Assembly (NCBI RefSeq): GCF_013112485.1
Contig: NZ_JABFHG010000010.1
Span: 62,001 to 126,000, forward strand
Direction: 5' to 3'
From: Roseicella sp. DB1501
GTDB lineage: Bacteria; Pseudomonadota; Alphaproteobacteria; Acetobacterales; Acetobacteraceae
DNA length: 64,000 bases
A model generated the notes under the pieces. That model saw only the letters and a program-made list of their open reading frames with translations. It was not told the origin of the DNA and made no database searches. This document shows, in pieces, positions 27,119-35,484 of this stretch; within the stretch, counting starts at the first letter, position 1; each line of letters starts with the position of its first letter. Made by a program: the position numbers and the translations under genes.

Positions 27119-29494
27119 ATGCCCGACAGCACCATGCCGGATGCCACGCGCCTGAAATTCGGCGTCGGCCAGGCCGTGCCGCGCAACGAGGACCCGGTCC
27201 TGCTGCAGGGCCGCGGCCGCTACACCGACGATATCAGCCTCCCCGGCCAGCTCTACGCCGTGATGGTCCGCAGCCCCTATGCCCATGGCGTCATCCGCGG
27301 GATCGATACGGCGGCGGCGAAGGAGGTGCCGGGCGTGGTCGGCGTCTACACCGCCGCCGACCTCGAGGGCCATGGCTACGGCACCATGCGCTGCGTGCTG
27401 CCGCTGAAGAATGCCGACGGCTCGCCGCTCCGCAACATCGAGCGCGCCTCGCTGGCCGCCGACAAGGTCCGCTTCGTCGGCGATCCGGTCGCCTTCGTCG
27501 TGGCCGAGAGCCGGGCGGCGGCGAAGGACGGGGCGGAGGCGGTCTTCGTCGATATCGACGTGCTGCCCGCGGTCACCGACGCCGCCGCCGCCGCGGCGCC
27601 GGACGCGCCGCTTCTCTACGACCACATCCCCGGCAATTGCGTGCTCGACTTCCATTACGGCGATGCCGGCAAGGTGGCCGAGGCCTTCGCCGCGGCCGCG
27701 CATGTGACGAAGCTCTCCATCCGCAACAACCGCATCGTGGTCTGCGCCATGGAGCCGCGCAGCGCGATCGGCGAGTACGATGCCGGAACCGGCCGCTACA
27801 CGCTGCATGTCGGCAGCCAGGGCGTCTTCGGCCTGAAGAACCAGATGGCGAACGACGTGCTGAAGGTGCCGCCGGAGAAGGTGCGGATCCTGACCGGCAA
27901 TGTCGGCGGCAGCTTCGGCATGAAGGCCAGCGCCTATCCGGAATATCTCTGCCTGCTGCATGCGGCGAAGCTGCTCGGCAAGCCGGTGAAGTGGACCGAC
28001 GAGCGCACCGGCTCCTTCCTCTCCGACAGCCATGGCCGCGACCACGAGGTGGATGCCGAGCTCGCCCTCGATGCCGAGGGGCGGGCGCTCGCGGTGCGGC
28101 TGACCGCCTATGCCAATATGGGCGGCTACCTCTCCACCGTGGCGCCGCTGATGGGCACCGGCAATTTCGTCAAGAACATCCAGTCGAATTACGCGACGCC
28201 GCTGATCGAGGTGACGACGAAATGCCTCGTCACCAACACCACGCCCGTCTCGGCCTATCGCGGCGCCGGCCGGCCCGAGGGGAACTACTTCTTCGAGCGG
28301 CTGCTGGAGCAGGCAGCGCGGGAGACCGGCCGGGACGCCATCGCGCTGCGCCGGATCAACCACATCAAGCCGGACGCCTTCCCCTTCAGCGCGCCCTCGG
28401 GCTCGGTCTATGACAGCGGCGACTTCACCGCGGTGCTGGAGCAGGCGCTGCAGGCCGCGGACTGGGAGGGTTTCCCGGCCCGCAAGGCGGAGAGCCAGGC
28501 CCGCGGCAGGCTGCGCGGCCGGGGGATCGGCAATTTCCTCGAATGCACCGCCCCGCCGATGAAGGAACAGGGCGAGATCCGCTTCGAGGCGGATGGGACG
28601 GTGACCATCATCACCGGTACGCTGGATTACGGCCAGGGCCACTGGACGCCCTTCGCCCAGGTGCTGCACCAAGCCCTCGGCGTGCCCTTCGAGAGCATCC
28701 GCCTGGTCCAGGGCGATTCCGACCTGCTGATCGCCGGCGGCGGCACCGGCGGCTCCAAGTCGCTGATGGCCTCGGGAGCGGCGATCGTCGAGGCGGCGCA
28801 GCTCGTCATCGAGAAGGGCCGGACGGCGGCGGCGCATATGCTCGAGGCCTCGGTCGAGGATATCGAGTTCGACCGGGACCCGCAGGGGCTCGGCCGCTTC
28901 ACCATCGCCGGCACCGATCGCAGCATCGGAATCATGGAGCTCGCCGAGCGCATCCGCACCGCCAACAACCCGCCGCCCGACATGCCGGAGAGCCTGAACG
29001 TGCGGCATGTCTTCGGCGAGGCGCCGATGGCCTATCCGAACGGCTGCCACATCTGCGAGGTCGAGGTCGAGCCGGAGACCGGCCATGTCGAGGTGGTGCG
29101 CTACACCTCGGTCAACGACTTCGGCGTCATCGTCAATCCGCTCATGGTGGCGGGGCAGGCGCATGGCGGCATCGCCCAGGGCATCGGCCAGGCGCTGATG
29201 GAGAAGGTCGCCTATTCCGAGGAAGGGCAGCTTCTCTCCGGCAGCTACCAGGATTACTGCCTGCCGCGCGCCGGCGACCTGCCGGATTTCGGCTTCCTCA
29301 GCCATCCGACGCCCTGCCGCACCAATCCGCTCGGCGCCAAGGGCTGCGGCGAGGCCGGCTGCGCCGGCTCGCTGCCCGCGGTGATGAATGCCGTGGTCGA
29401 TGCGCTCGCGGAATTCGGCGTCACCCATATCGACATGCCGGCGACGCCCGAGCGGGTCTGGCGCGCCATCGCCGATGCGAAGGCCGCGGCGTGA
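27119..29494 (+). CDS. Xanthine dehydrogenase/CO-dehydrogenase-family molybdopterin-binding large subunit (CoxL form II type)
   Basis: About 791 residues. The order is the standard XDH large-subunit fold: RYTDDISLPGQLYAVMVRSPYAHG, PVAFVVAESR, VGGSFGMK, the active-site loop VSAYRGAGRPEG, TGTLDYGQGHWTPFAQV and the catalytic-Glu segment GAKGCGEAGCAGS. The AYRGAGR loop is the form II signature. True aerobic CO dehydrogenase (form I) has AYxCSFR with a Cu-binding Cys, so this is more likely a carbon hydroxylase of unknown substrate. The FAD (CoxM) and 2Fe-2S (CoxS) partners are not adjacent, so the subunits must be encoded elsewhere or absent. The mature protein is cytoplasmic, with no signal peptide. 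Confidence 0.9.
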   Translation: MPDSTMPDATRLKFGVGQAVPRNEDPVLLQGRGRYTDDISLPGQLYAVMVRSPYAHGVIRGIDTAAAKEVPGVVGVYTAADLEGHGYGTMRCVLPLKNADGSPLRNIERASLAADKVRFVGDPVAFVVAESRAAAKDGAEAVFVDIDVLPAVTDAAAAAAPDAPLLYDHIPGNCVLDFHYGDAGKVAEAFAAAAHVTKLSIRNNRIVVCAMEPRSAIGEYDAGTGRYTLHVGSQGVFGLKNQMANDVLKVPPEKVRILTGNVGGSFGMKASAYPEYLCLLHAAKLLGKPVKWTDERTGSFLSDSHGRDHEVDAELALDAEGRALAVRLTAYANMGGYLSTVAPLMGTGNFVKNIQSNYATPLIEVTTKCLVTNTTPVSAYRGAGRPEGNYFFERLLEQAARETGRDAIALRRINHIKPDAFPFSAPSGSVYDSGDFTAVLEQALQAADWEGFPARKAESQARGRLRGRGIGNFLECTAPPMKEQGEIRFEADGTVTIITGTLDYGQGHWTPFAQVLHQALGVPFESIRLVQGDSDLLIAGGGTGGSKSLMASGAAIVEAAQLVIEKGRTAAAHMLEASVEDIEFDRDPQGLGRFTIAGTDRSIGIMELAERIRTANNPPPDMPESLNVRHVFGEAPMAYPNGCHICEVEVEPETGHVEVVRYTSVNDFGVIVNPLMVAGQAHGGIAQGIGQALMEKVAYSEEGQLLSGSYQDYCLPRAGDLPDFGFLSHPTPCRTNPLGAKGCGEAGCAGSLPAVMNAVVDALAEFGVTHIDMPATPERVWRAIADAKAAA

Positions 29495-29527
29495 GGCCTG
29501 GAGGACATAGCCATTTGCGTGTGTAAC

Positions 29528-29550
29528 CCATTCCATGCACCATGGAATGG
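29528..29550. promoter_or_regulatory. Perfect 10-bp hairpin downstream of the molybdenum hydroxylase gene
   Basis: CCATTCCATG and CATGGAATGG flank a CAC loop, 33 bp after the hydroxylase stop and about 135 bp before the response-regulator start, in a locally AT-rich patch. There is no T-tract, so it could be a factor-assisted terminator, an RNA-stability hairpin or a dyad operator. The sequence does not distinguish these. Confidence 0.45.
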
Positions 29551-29686
29551 TTGCAAAATCATCGAATAGGGGCGCGCGACGGCCATCGCGGCACCGGCCT
29601 GGGAACCAAGGCCCCCGGCCATGTGCTGTCGCGTTGCGCGCCGGATCGGGTTCGTCGAATCCGGTGGCCGAGGAGGGAGTGCAGGC

Positions 29687-30046
29687 ATGACAAGGCTCAC
29701 GGGACGCCGGGTGCTCGTCGTCGAGGACGAGGCTCTGGTCGCGATGCTGGTCGAGGATGCCCTTCTCGATGCCGGCGCGGCCGTGGTCGGTCCCGCCGCG
29801 ACGGTGTCCGAGGCCCTGTCGCTGCTGAGCAAGGAGAATCCGGACGTCGCGGTGCTGGATCTCAACCTTGCCGGCGAAACCTCGACTCCGGTCGCCGATG
29901 TCCTGGCGCAGCGGGGCGTGCCCTTCGTGGTTGCGACGGGCTATGGCGCCGAGGGCCTGCCGCCGAGCCACGCGCATGTGCCGGTGCTCGCCAAGCCCTA
30001 TGACCCCGACGACCTGACCGCCGCTCTCGGCCGGCTCTGCGGGTAA
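29687..30046 (+). CDS. Stand-alone receiver-domain response regulator
   Basis: 119 residues from ATG 29687, with AGGAGG 10 bases upstream. It consists only of a CheY-like receiver: acidic pair VVEDE (residues 12-14 region), phospho-acceptor Asp58 in VAVLDLNL, Thr in VATGYG and Lys in VLAKPYDP. Having no output domain, it probably acts by protein-protein contact or as a phosphate sink. This subgroup (LVAMLVEDALLDAG) is common in alphaproteobacteria next to PAS histidine kinases. The large PAS kinase at 33602-30216 is convergent with it, 169 bp away, and is the obvious candidate partner; that pairing is inference. Confidence 0.9.
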   Translation: MTRLTGRRVLVVEDEALVAMLVEDALLDAGAAVVGPAATVSEALSLLSKENPDVAVLDLNLAGETSTPVADVLAQRGVPFVVATGYGAEGLPPSHAHVPVLAKPYDPDDLTAALGRLCG

Positions 30047-30100
30047 TATCGACGCCCCTCGGGCGCCGGGCGCAAACCTCCGGTTCGCTTGGCTTCGCAG

Positions 30101-30152
30101 CATAAGCCGCAGGCCCTGTTCGGGGCCTCGGACCGGTCAAGGGACCGGACCG
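30101..30152 (+). repeat. Dispersed repeat family C, copy 2
   Basis: The core GTTCGGGGCCTCGGACCGGT begins at 30119. The hairpin CGGACCGGTC (30129-30138) pairs with GACCGGACCG (30143-30152) with one mismatch. It lies in the convergent gap between the response regulator and the PAS kinase. Confidence 0.7.
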
Positions 30153-30215
30153 CTGGTATGAGGCGGCGCTTCGGCATCGCCCGCGCCGATCAGGGGGCCA
30201 TGCGGACCGGCGGCC

Positions 30216-33200
30216 TCAGGTCGCCGCCGCGGCGAGGCCCTGGGCAGGCACGCGCTCGGGCAGCCAGAGCGAGACCACCGTCCCCTCCCCCGGCACGCTC
30301 TCGATCTGCAGCGCGCCGCCCGACTGCACCGCGAAGCCATGCGCCATGGCGAGGCCGAGGCCGCTGCCCTGGCCCGTCTCCTTGGTGGTGAAGAAGGGCT
30401 CGGTGGCCCGGGCGCGGGTCGCCGCATCCATGCCATGGCCGGAATCCGCGACGCGGATCCGCACATAGGCGCCGGGCGCCAAGCCCTGCGGATTGCCCGT
30501 GCCCAGCCGCTCGGCGGCGGCCTCCAGCCGGATCCGGCCACCCTGCTCGATGGCGTCGCGCGCATTCAGGGCGAGGTTGAACAGCACCAGTTCCAGTTGC
30601 GAGCGGTCGGCCTGCACCGCGGGCAGGCCGGGCGGGGCCACGATCTCCAGCCGGATGGCGGAGCCGAGCGGACCATGCAGCAGCGTCGCCACGCCCTGCA
30701 GCAGCGCGGGCAGCGTCACCGGCTCGGCCGCCAGCCGGTCCCGCCGGGCGAAGGCGAGCATCCGCCGCGTCAGCACCGCCCCGCGCTCCGCCGCCTGCAG
30801 CGCCACCCCCGCATAGCGCCGCACGCGGTCCGGCCGCTCGGCATTGTCCGCCAGCAATTGCAGCGCCCCGTCCAGCACCTGCAGCAGGTTATTGAAGTCG
30901 TGCGCGACGCCGCCGGCGATGCGGCCGAGCGCCTCCAGCTTCTGCGCCTCGCGCAGCCGCGCCTCCGACCGGTTGCGCTCGGTCATGTCGAAGAGGACGG
31001 AGTAGCTGAGGCGGAAGCGGCCCTCCGCGTCATGGTCGGCGCGGGCCCGCAGCAGCACCTCGACCACCTGCCCGTCGGCGCGGCGCATGCGGTACTCCAC
31101 CTCCCGCACCTCGTCGCCGGTCTCCTTCAGCCGGGCGAGTGCCGCCTCCCAGCGCGTCGCGCTCTCGGGCAGCATGAACTCCCCGGTACGCCGGCCCAGC
31201 ACCTCCTCCCGCCGGTAGCCGAGGAAGGCGAGCCATTCCTCGCTCACCCGCAGCAGCCGGCCCTCGGCATCGACCGAGTGGAAGGGCGCCGGCGTGCGGT
31301 CGTAGATGCGGCGCAGCTCGCCCTCGCGCGCCGCCAGCTCCGCCGTGCGGGCGGCGACGGCCTGCTCCAGCGCCGCCTTATCGGCGAGGAGCGCCGCCTC
31401 CGCCCGCTTCCGGTCGGTCAGGTCGAGGATGAAGGCGATGGTCTCCTCGCGCGCCTCGCCGATGAGGGTGAAACCGATCAGCACCGGCACGAGCGTGCCG
31501 TCCGGCCGCCGGTACTCCTTCTCATAGGGTTGGGAGATGCCGCTCTCGCGCGCCTCGGCGATCTTCGCCGCGTCGACCGGCAGCCATTCCGGCGGGGTCA
31601 GCGCATCCCAGCGCAGCGCGCCGGCCGCGAGCGCCGCCCGGTCATGGCCGAGCAGCCGCAGCGCCGCGTCGTTCGCATCCAGGATCCGGCCATGGATGTC
31701 GCCGCGCAGGACGCCGATCGGGTTGGCCTCCAGCATGGCGCGCAGCTCGGCCTCGTGGAGACGCGCCTCGGTGATGTCGCGGCTCACCCCCAGCATGCGG
31801 ACCGGCTGGCCGGCGGCGTCGCGCAGCAGCCGTCCGGTGGCCGCGAGCCAGCGCTCGGACCCGTCGGAGGCGCGGTGGATCCGGAATTCGGCCGAGAGGC
31901 TCCGTTCCTCCCCCGCCAGCACCGCGTCGCGCGCCGCGAGCAGCGCCGCCCGGTCCGCCGGGTGCAGCCGGGCGGCCACCGCGGCGATGTCGGGCGGCGG
32001 CAACGCCGGGTCGAGGCCGAAGAGCGCGTATTGCCGCTCCGACCAGACCTGCCGGCCGCTGGCGAGGTCGAGGTCCCAGATGCCGATCCCGCCCGCCTCC
32101 TGCGCCAGGCGCAGCCGCGTCTCGCTCTCGCGCAGCGCGTCTTCGGCCGCGCGCCGCGCGGTGACGTCGCGCACCGCCCCGAGGGCGCGCGCCGGCCGGC
32201 CGGCCGCGTCGGCGAGGATCTCGCCGCGGTCGTGCAACCAGCGCACCCGGCCATCCGGCAGCAGGATGCGGTATTCCAGCGCGAAGGGGCCGGGCTGCTC
32301 GAGGATGCGGCGGAGGCGCTGGCGCAGCAGCGGCCGGTCCTCGGGATGCAGCCGCGCCAGCCAATGCGCGTAATGGCCCGGCCAGGTCTGGTCGCCCTCG
32401 GGCAGGATCTCGCCGTGCAGCGCGGCATATTCGCGCGTGGCCTTGCCGGTATCGGCCAGGATGTCCCATTCATAGGCGCCGATCTGTCCGGCCCGCTGCG
32501 CCAGGCGCAGCCGCTGCTCGCTCTCGGCCAGCGCCGCCTCGGAGCGGCGGCAATCGCCGAGCAGGCCGTCGAAGGCGCGTGCCAGCATCACCGCCTCGGC
32601 GAAGCCGCTGCCGGGCGGCAGCGGGTCGCGGCTGCCATCGGCCTGCTGCCGCACCGCGGCCTCGGCCTGCCGGCACAGCGGCCCGGCGAGCCAAGCGGCG
32701 GCGGCCCAGCCGAACAGGGCGGTCACCAGGCTGGCCCCGAGGCCGACCACGAGGATGTTGCGCTCCAGCGCCCGGGCCGGCGCGAGGGCCGTGCGGGTCG
32801 GCCGGCGGGCGACGATCTGCCAGCCCGGCCCGGGATCGCTGCCATCGGCCGGCATCGCCCGGCTGGCGGCGAGGAAGCCGGCGCCATCGGGAAAGGCCGT
32901 GGCGCCCTGCGCCGGCGCCAGCTCGGGCAGGGCGCGGCCGAGCAGCGGCGCGGGGCCGAGCAGCACGTCCCGGTTGCGCGCCAGGATCAGCATCTCCGGC
33001 TCCCCTGGCCGCTTCTGGCCGACCAGCGCGGCGATCCAGCGCCAATCAAGCTGCGCGACGACGATGCCGGTCACCTGGCCCGCCGCGTCGCGGACCGGCG
33101 CCGCGAGGTCGAGCAGCTGCCGCGGCCGCGCCTCCTTCGGCGGCTCGGCCAGCAGCCCGGCCTCGTGCACGTCCTCGACCACAGGGCCGAGCATCGCGGC

Positions 33201-33602
33201 CTGCAGGAAGGCCCGGTTCGCGAGGTCGCGTCCCTCGATCGCCTCGCGGCTGTCGAGGATCACACGGCCATCCGGAGCGACCAGGGCGAGCAGGCCGTAA
33301 TCGGGGAAGCTGTCGTGCAATTGCCGCAGGATGGAGCGGCGCAGCGCCGGCGAGGCCGCCGTGTCCTGTATCAGGGGCAGGCCGGCGACGATCCGCAGGT
33401 CGCGCCAGCGCGCCGACAGGGCCTGGTCGAGCCGCTCGGCGAGACGCGATGCGGCGGCGTCGAGCGCCTCGTGCTGGCTCGCCTCGATGCGGCGCGCCGC
33501 CTCGTGCCCGGCGAGCACGCTGGTGCCCAGCGCGGCCAGCAAGGCGATGCCGCCGAATCCGACGGCAAGGATGACGCGGAGGGGGGGATGCGACAGCGCC
33601 AT
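30216..33602 (-). CDS. Membrane PAS-domain sensor histidine kinase
   Basis: 1128 residues. One membrane segment (VILAVGFGGIALLAALGTSVLA) is followed by a periplasmic dCache-like sensor to about residue 270, then a second membrane segment (ILVVGLGASLVTALFGWAAAAWL). Four PAS/PAC modules follow (about residues 365-885), each ending in a V.DIT/LD.T signature. HisKA (GRIAGGVAHDFNNLL, phospho-acceptor His901) and HATPase_c (N-box NLALNARDAI, G1 VADSGHGMD, G2 GQGSGLGLAMAHG) complete it. There is no receiver domain, so it needs a separate partner, probably the convergent single-domain regulator. TTGACA at 33666-33661 upstream is a possible -35. The ligand is unknown. Confidence 0.93.
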   Translation of the reverse strand: MALSHPPLRVILAVGFGGIALLAALGTSVLAGHEAARRIEASQHEALDAAASRLAERLDQALSARWRDLRIVAGLPLIQDTAASPALRRSILRQLHDSFPDYGLLALVAPDGRVILDSREAIEGRDLANRAFLQAAMLGPVVEDVHEAGLLAEPPKEARPRQLLDLAAPVRDAAGQVTGIVVAQLDWRWIAALVGQKRPGEPEMLILARNRDVLLGPAPLLGRALPELAPAQGATAFPDGAGFLAASRAMPADGSDPGPGWQIVARRPTRTALAPARALERNILVVGLGASLVTALFGWAAAAWLAGPLCRQAEAAVRQQADGSRDPLPPGSGFAEAVMLARAFDGLLGDCRRSEAALAESEQRLRLAQRAGQIGAYEWDILADTGKATREYAALHGEILPEGDQTWPGHYAHWLARLHPEDRPLLRQRLRRILEQPGPFALEYRILLPDGRVRWLHDRGEILADAAGRPARALGAVRDVTARRAAEDALRESETRLRLAQEAGGIGIWDLDLASGRQVWSERQYALFGLDPALPPPDIAAVAARLHPADRAALLAARDAVLAGEERSLSAEFRIHRASDGSERWLAATGRLLRDAAGQPVRMLGVSRDITEARLHEAELRAMLEANPIGVLRGDIHGRILDANDAALRLLGHDRAALAAGALRWDALTPPEWLPVDAAKIAEARESGISQPYEKEYRRPDGTLVPVLIGFTLIGEAREETIAFILDLTDRKRAEAALLADKAALEQAVAARTAELAAREGELRRIYDRTPAPFHSVDAEGRLLRVSEEWLAFLGYRREEVLGRRTGEFMLPESATRWEAALARLKETGDEVREVEYRMRRADGQVVEVLLRARADHDAEGRFRLSYSVLFDMTERNRSEARLREAQKLEALGRIAGGVAHDFNNLLQVLDGALQLLADNAERPDRVRRYAGVALQAAERGAVLTRRMLAFARRDRLAAEPVTLPALLQGVATLLHGPLGSAIRLEIVAPPGLPAVQADRSQLELVLFNLALNARDAIEQGGRIRLEAAAERLGTGNPQGLAPGAYVRIRVADSGHGMDAATRARATEPFFTTKETGQGSGLGLAMAHGFAVQSGGALQIESVPGEGTVVSLWLPERVPAQGLAAAAT

Positions 33603-33677
33603 GGGCCGAAGAAGAACTCCCGCACGGCTCCCGTGGCGCCATGCTGCGCAATCACTTGGATGTCAAACCCGAGCGCT

Positions 33678-33700
33678 GCGGTCCGGTTCCCGGTCCGGCC
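33678..33700 (-). repeat. Degenerate family C repeat (candidate copy 4)
   Basis: The minus strand reads GGCCGGACCGGGAACCGGAC continuing CGC. This resembles the family C hairpin arms (CGGACCGG...ACCGGACCGC in copy 2) but lacks the GTTCGGGGCC lead. It lies 3' of hemN in the gene's orientation. The assignment is weak. Confidence 0.35.
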
Positions 33701-33752
33701 TCAAAGACCGCGTGACGTAATGATCCTTCCTTTCTCTCGACGTCGCCCGGGA

Positions 33753-35087
33753 TCAGACCGCCACGCTGTGCCGCCCGGCGCCCGTGCCGAGATAGGCGTC
33801 GAAGCAGGCGGCGACGTGCCGGACATGGCGCCGCCCGGCGGCGGTGACGCGCAGCAGCTCGGCGGTCAGTTCGATCACCCCATCGCTGGCGAGCGGCGCG
33901 AGGGCAGGCCGCACCGCCGCCAGCAGCCCGCCCGGCAGGCCGGTGAGGTCGAGGGCGAAGTCGCACATCACCCGCTCGATGCAGTGCCGCCGCAGCCGGT
34001 CCTCCGCCGTCACCGCCAGGCCGCGGCGCACCGGCAGCGTGCCGGCCTCCACCGCCGCCACCCAGCGGCGCTCGTTCGGCTCGTTCTGGGCATAGCCCGC
34101 CTCGGCGATGCTGCCGATGGCCGAGGCGCCGAGGCCGAGCAGCACCGGCGCGGCATCCGTGGTGTAGCCCTGGAAGTTGCGGTGCAGCCGGCCCTCGCGC
34201 GCGGCGGCCGCCATCGGGTCGCCGGGCCGGGCGAAATGGTCGAGGCCGATCGCCTGGTAGCCGGCCGCCACCAGCGCCTGCTCGGCCGCCTCGGCCTGCA
34301 GCAGCCGCTCCAGCGCGCCCGGCAGGGCATCGGCGTGGATGGCGTTCTGGTGCGGCTTCATCCAGGGGACATGCGCATAGCCGAAGACCGCGACCCGATC
34401 GGCCCCGAGCCCGGCGGCGAAGCGCGCCGTGGCGGCGACCTGCGCCGCGCCCTGCCCCGGCAGGCCGTACATCAGGTCGAGGTTGACGCCGCGGATGCCG
34501 GCCGCCCGCAGCCAGGCGACGCTGCGCTCGACCACCGCCGCGGGCTGCGGGCGGCCGATCCGGCGCTGCACCGCCGGGTCGATGTCCTGCACGCCGAGGG
34601 AGGCCCGCGTGATGCCGCCCTCGGCGAGCGCCGCGACGATCGCCTCGTCCAGCACCCGCGGGTCGAGCTCGATGGCGAGCTCGGCATCGGGCCGGAGCGG
34701 GAAGCGGCGGCGCAGCTCGGCGAGCAGGGCGCGCAGGCCGGCCGCGCCGAGGATGCTCGGCGTGCCGCCGCCGAGATGCAGGGCGGCGAGGCCGGCATGG
34801 GCGGGCAGCGCGGCGGCGAGCAGCCCGGCTTCCCGTTGCAGGGCGGCACCATAGCGCTCGATGCGGGCCGGATTGCGGGTGACGGCGGTGTGGCAGCCGC
34901 AATACCAGCAGAGCGCCCGGCAGAAGGGGACGTGCAGGTAGAGGCTGAGCGTGTCCTGCGGCCGGATGCCCGCCAGCCAGCCGCGGTACTCCGCCTCGTC
35001 CAGAGGTCCGAAGTGCGGCGCCGTGGGATAGGAAGTGTAGCGCGGGAGTCTCGCCAGCGCATAGCCGACGGGGATGGGCCTGCTCAT
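33753..35087 (-). CDS. hemN: Oxygen-independent coproporphyrinogen III dehydrogenase
   Basis: About 444 residues, normal for HemN. The N-terminus RYTSYPTAPHF is the family hallmark. The radical-SAM cluster motif is C56-x3-C60-x2-C63-x-C65 (FCRALCWYCGC), followed by LHLGGGTPS, MYGLPGQ and the HemN C-terminal region. It oxidatively decarboxylates coproporphyrinogen III to protoporphyrinogen IX without oxygen, allowing haem synthesis under low oxygen. ATG 35087 has GAGG 8 bases upstream; the longer in-frame start at 35135 would run through a putative FNR/FixK box. Regulation by the FNR-type protein at 8297-9025 is therefore likely. Confidence 0.95.
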   Translation of the reverse strand: MSRPIPVGYALARLPRYTSYPTAPHFGPLDEAEYRGWLAGIRPQDTLSLYLHVPFCRALCWYCGCHTAVTRNPARIERYGAALQREAGLLAAALPAHAGLAALHLGGGTPSILGAAGLRALLAELRRRFPLRPDAELAIELDPRVLDEAIVAALAEGGITRASLGVQDIDPAVQRRIGRPQPAAVVERSVAWLRAAGIRGVNLDLMYGLPGQGAAQVAATARFAAGLGADRVAVFGYAHVPWMKPHQNAIHADALPGALERLLQAEAAEQALVAAGYQAIGLDHFARPGDPMAAAAREGRLHRNFQGYTTDAAPVLLGLGASAIGSIAEAGYAQNEPNERRWVAAVEAGTLPVRRGLAVTAEDRLRRHCIERVMCDFALDLTGLPGGLLAAVRPALAPLASDGVIELTAELLRVTAAGRRHVRHVAACFDAYLGTGAGRHSVAV

Positions 35088-35121
35088 GCCGCCATCCTCG
35101 GCCAGCGGCGGGGTGCGCGCC

Positions 35122-35135
35122 TTGCGGCGGATCAA
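35122..35135 (-). promoter_or_regulatory. FNR/FixK-type binding site upstream of hemN
   Basis: The minus strand reads TTGATCCGCCGCAA, which fits the FixK-type consensus TTG(A/C)-N6-(T/G)CAA exactly and FNR TTGAT-N4-ATCAA at 8 of 10 positions. It starts 35 bp upstream of the hemN ATG, in the short gap after the cupin gene. Such sites normally lie about 41 bp before the transcription start. Confidence 0.55.
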
Positions 35136-35145
35136 AGGGCGGCCG

Positions 35146-35484
35146 TCATCGCGACGGCAGATGCACCGCCAGCCAGAGCGTCTCCCGCGCCGGATCGGTC
35201 CAGGCGACGCGGTGCCGGCAGTGGGCGGGGATCACCGCCCAGTCGCCGGGCGCCAGCGCCCGCTCGCTGCCATCGGCGAAGCCGAGCCGTGCCGCGCCGG
35301 CCAGCAGCAGCACGAACTCGTCCCCCGCCTGGTCGTACCACTGGCCGGGCGGGCCGGCCTGGGCGAGGGAGGCGATGCGCTCCACCCGCGCGCCGCCGCT
35401 GGCGAGCAGCTCGGTGAAGGTCTCGCCGCCGGTCGCCGGGGCGGCTGGCCCCTCGCCAATCCGGCCGAAGCGGGGCTGGGTCAG
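35146..35484 (-). CDS. Cupin-domain protein with probable CTG start
   Basis: 112 residues if started at CTG 35484. The body is a small one-domain cupin: GARVERIASLAQAGPPGQWY, DQAGDEFVLLLAGAARLGF, PGDWAVIPAHCRHRVAWTDP and ETLWLAVHL. The conserved family region begins well before GTG 35385, the first conventional start, at TFTELLASGGARVERI. So a start near 35484 is needed for a whole domain. CTG 35484 has GGAGGGGG at the right distance and overlaps the atzE stop in a CTGA arrangement like ATGA. Metal ligands are partial (E, H, H). Function is unknown; it is co-transcribed with atzG-atzE. Confidence 0.75.
   Translation of the reverse strand: MTQPRFGRIGEGPAAPATGGETFTELLASGGARVERIASLAQAGPPGQWYDQAGDEFVLLLAGAARLGFADGSERALAPGDWAVIPAHCRHRVAWTDPARETLWLAVHLPSR

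Noticed and set aside
27119-29494. Aerobic carbon monoxide dehydrogenase (form I CoxL)
   Set aside because: The active-site loop is AYRGAGR, not the Cu-binding Cys-containing AYxCSFR, and CoxM and CoxS are missing.
29602-29635. GGAAC ... CGTT resembling an EcfG general-stress promoter before the response regulator
   Set aside because: The spacing is 25 bp, whereas EcfG promoters need about 16-17 bp.
26615-30103. 1162-codon minus-strand open frame under the molybdenum hydroxylase gene
   Set aside because: Its sequence is Arg/His/Gly-rich with no domain motif and lies antisense to clear XDH-family blocks.
30339-35417. 1692-codon plus-strand open frame opposite the PAS kinase and hemN
   Set aside because: Low-complexity Arg/Gly composition, antisense to two genes with intact catalytic motifs; a GC-rich shadow frame.
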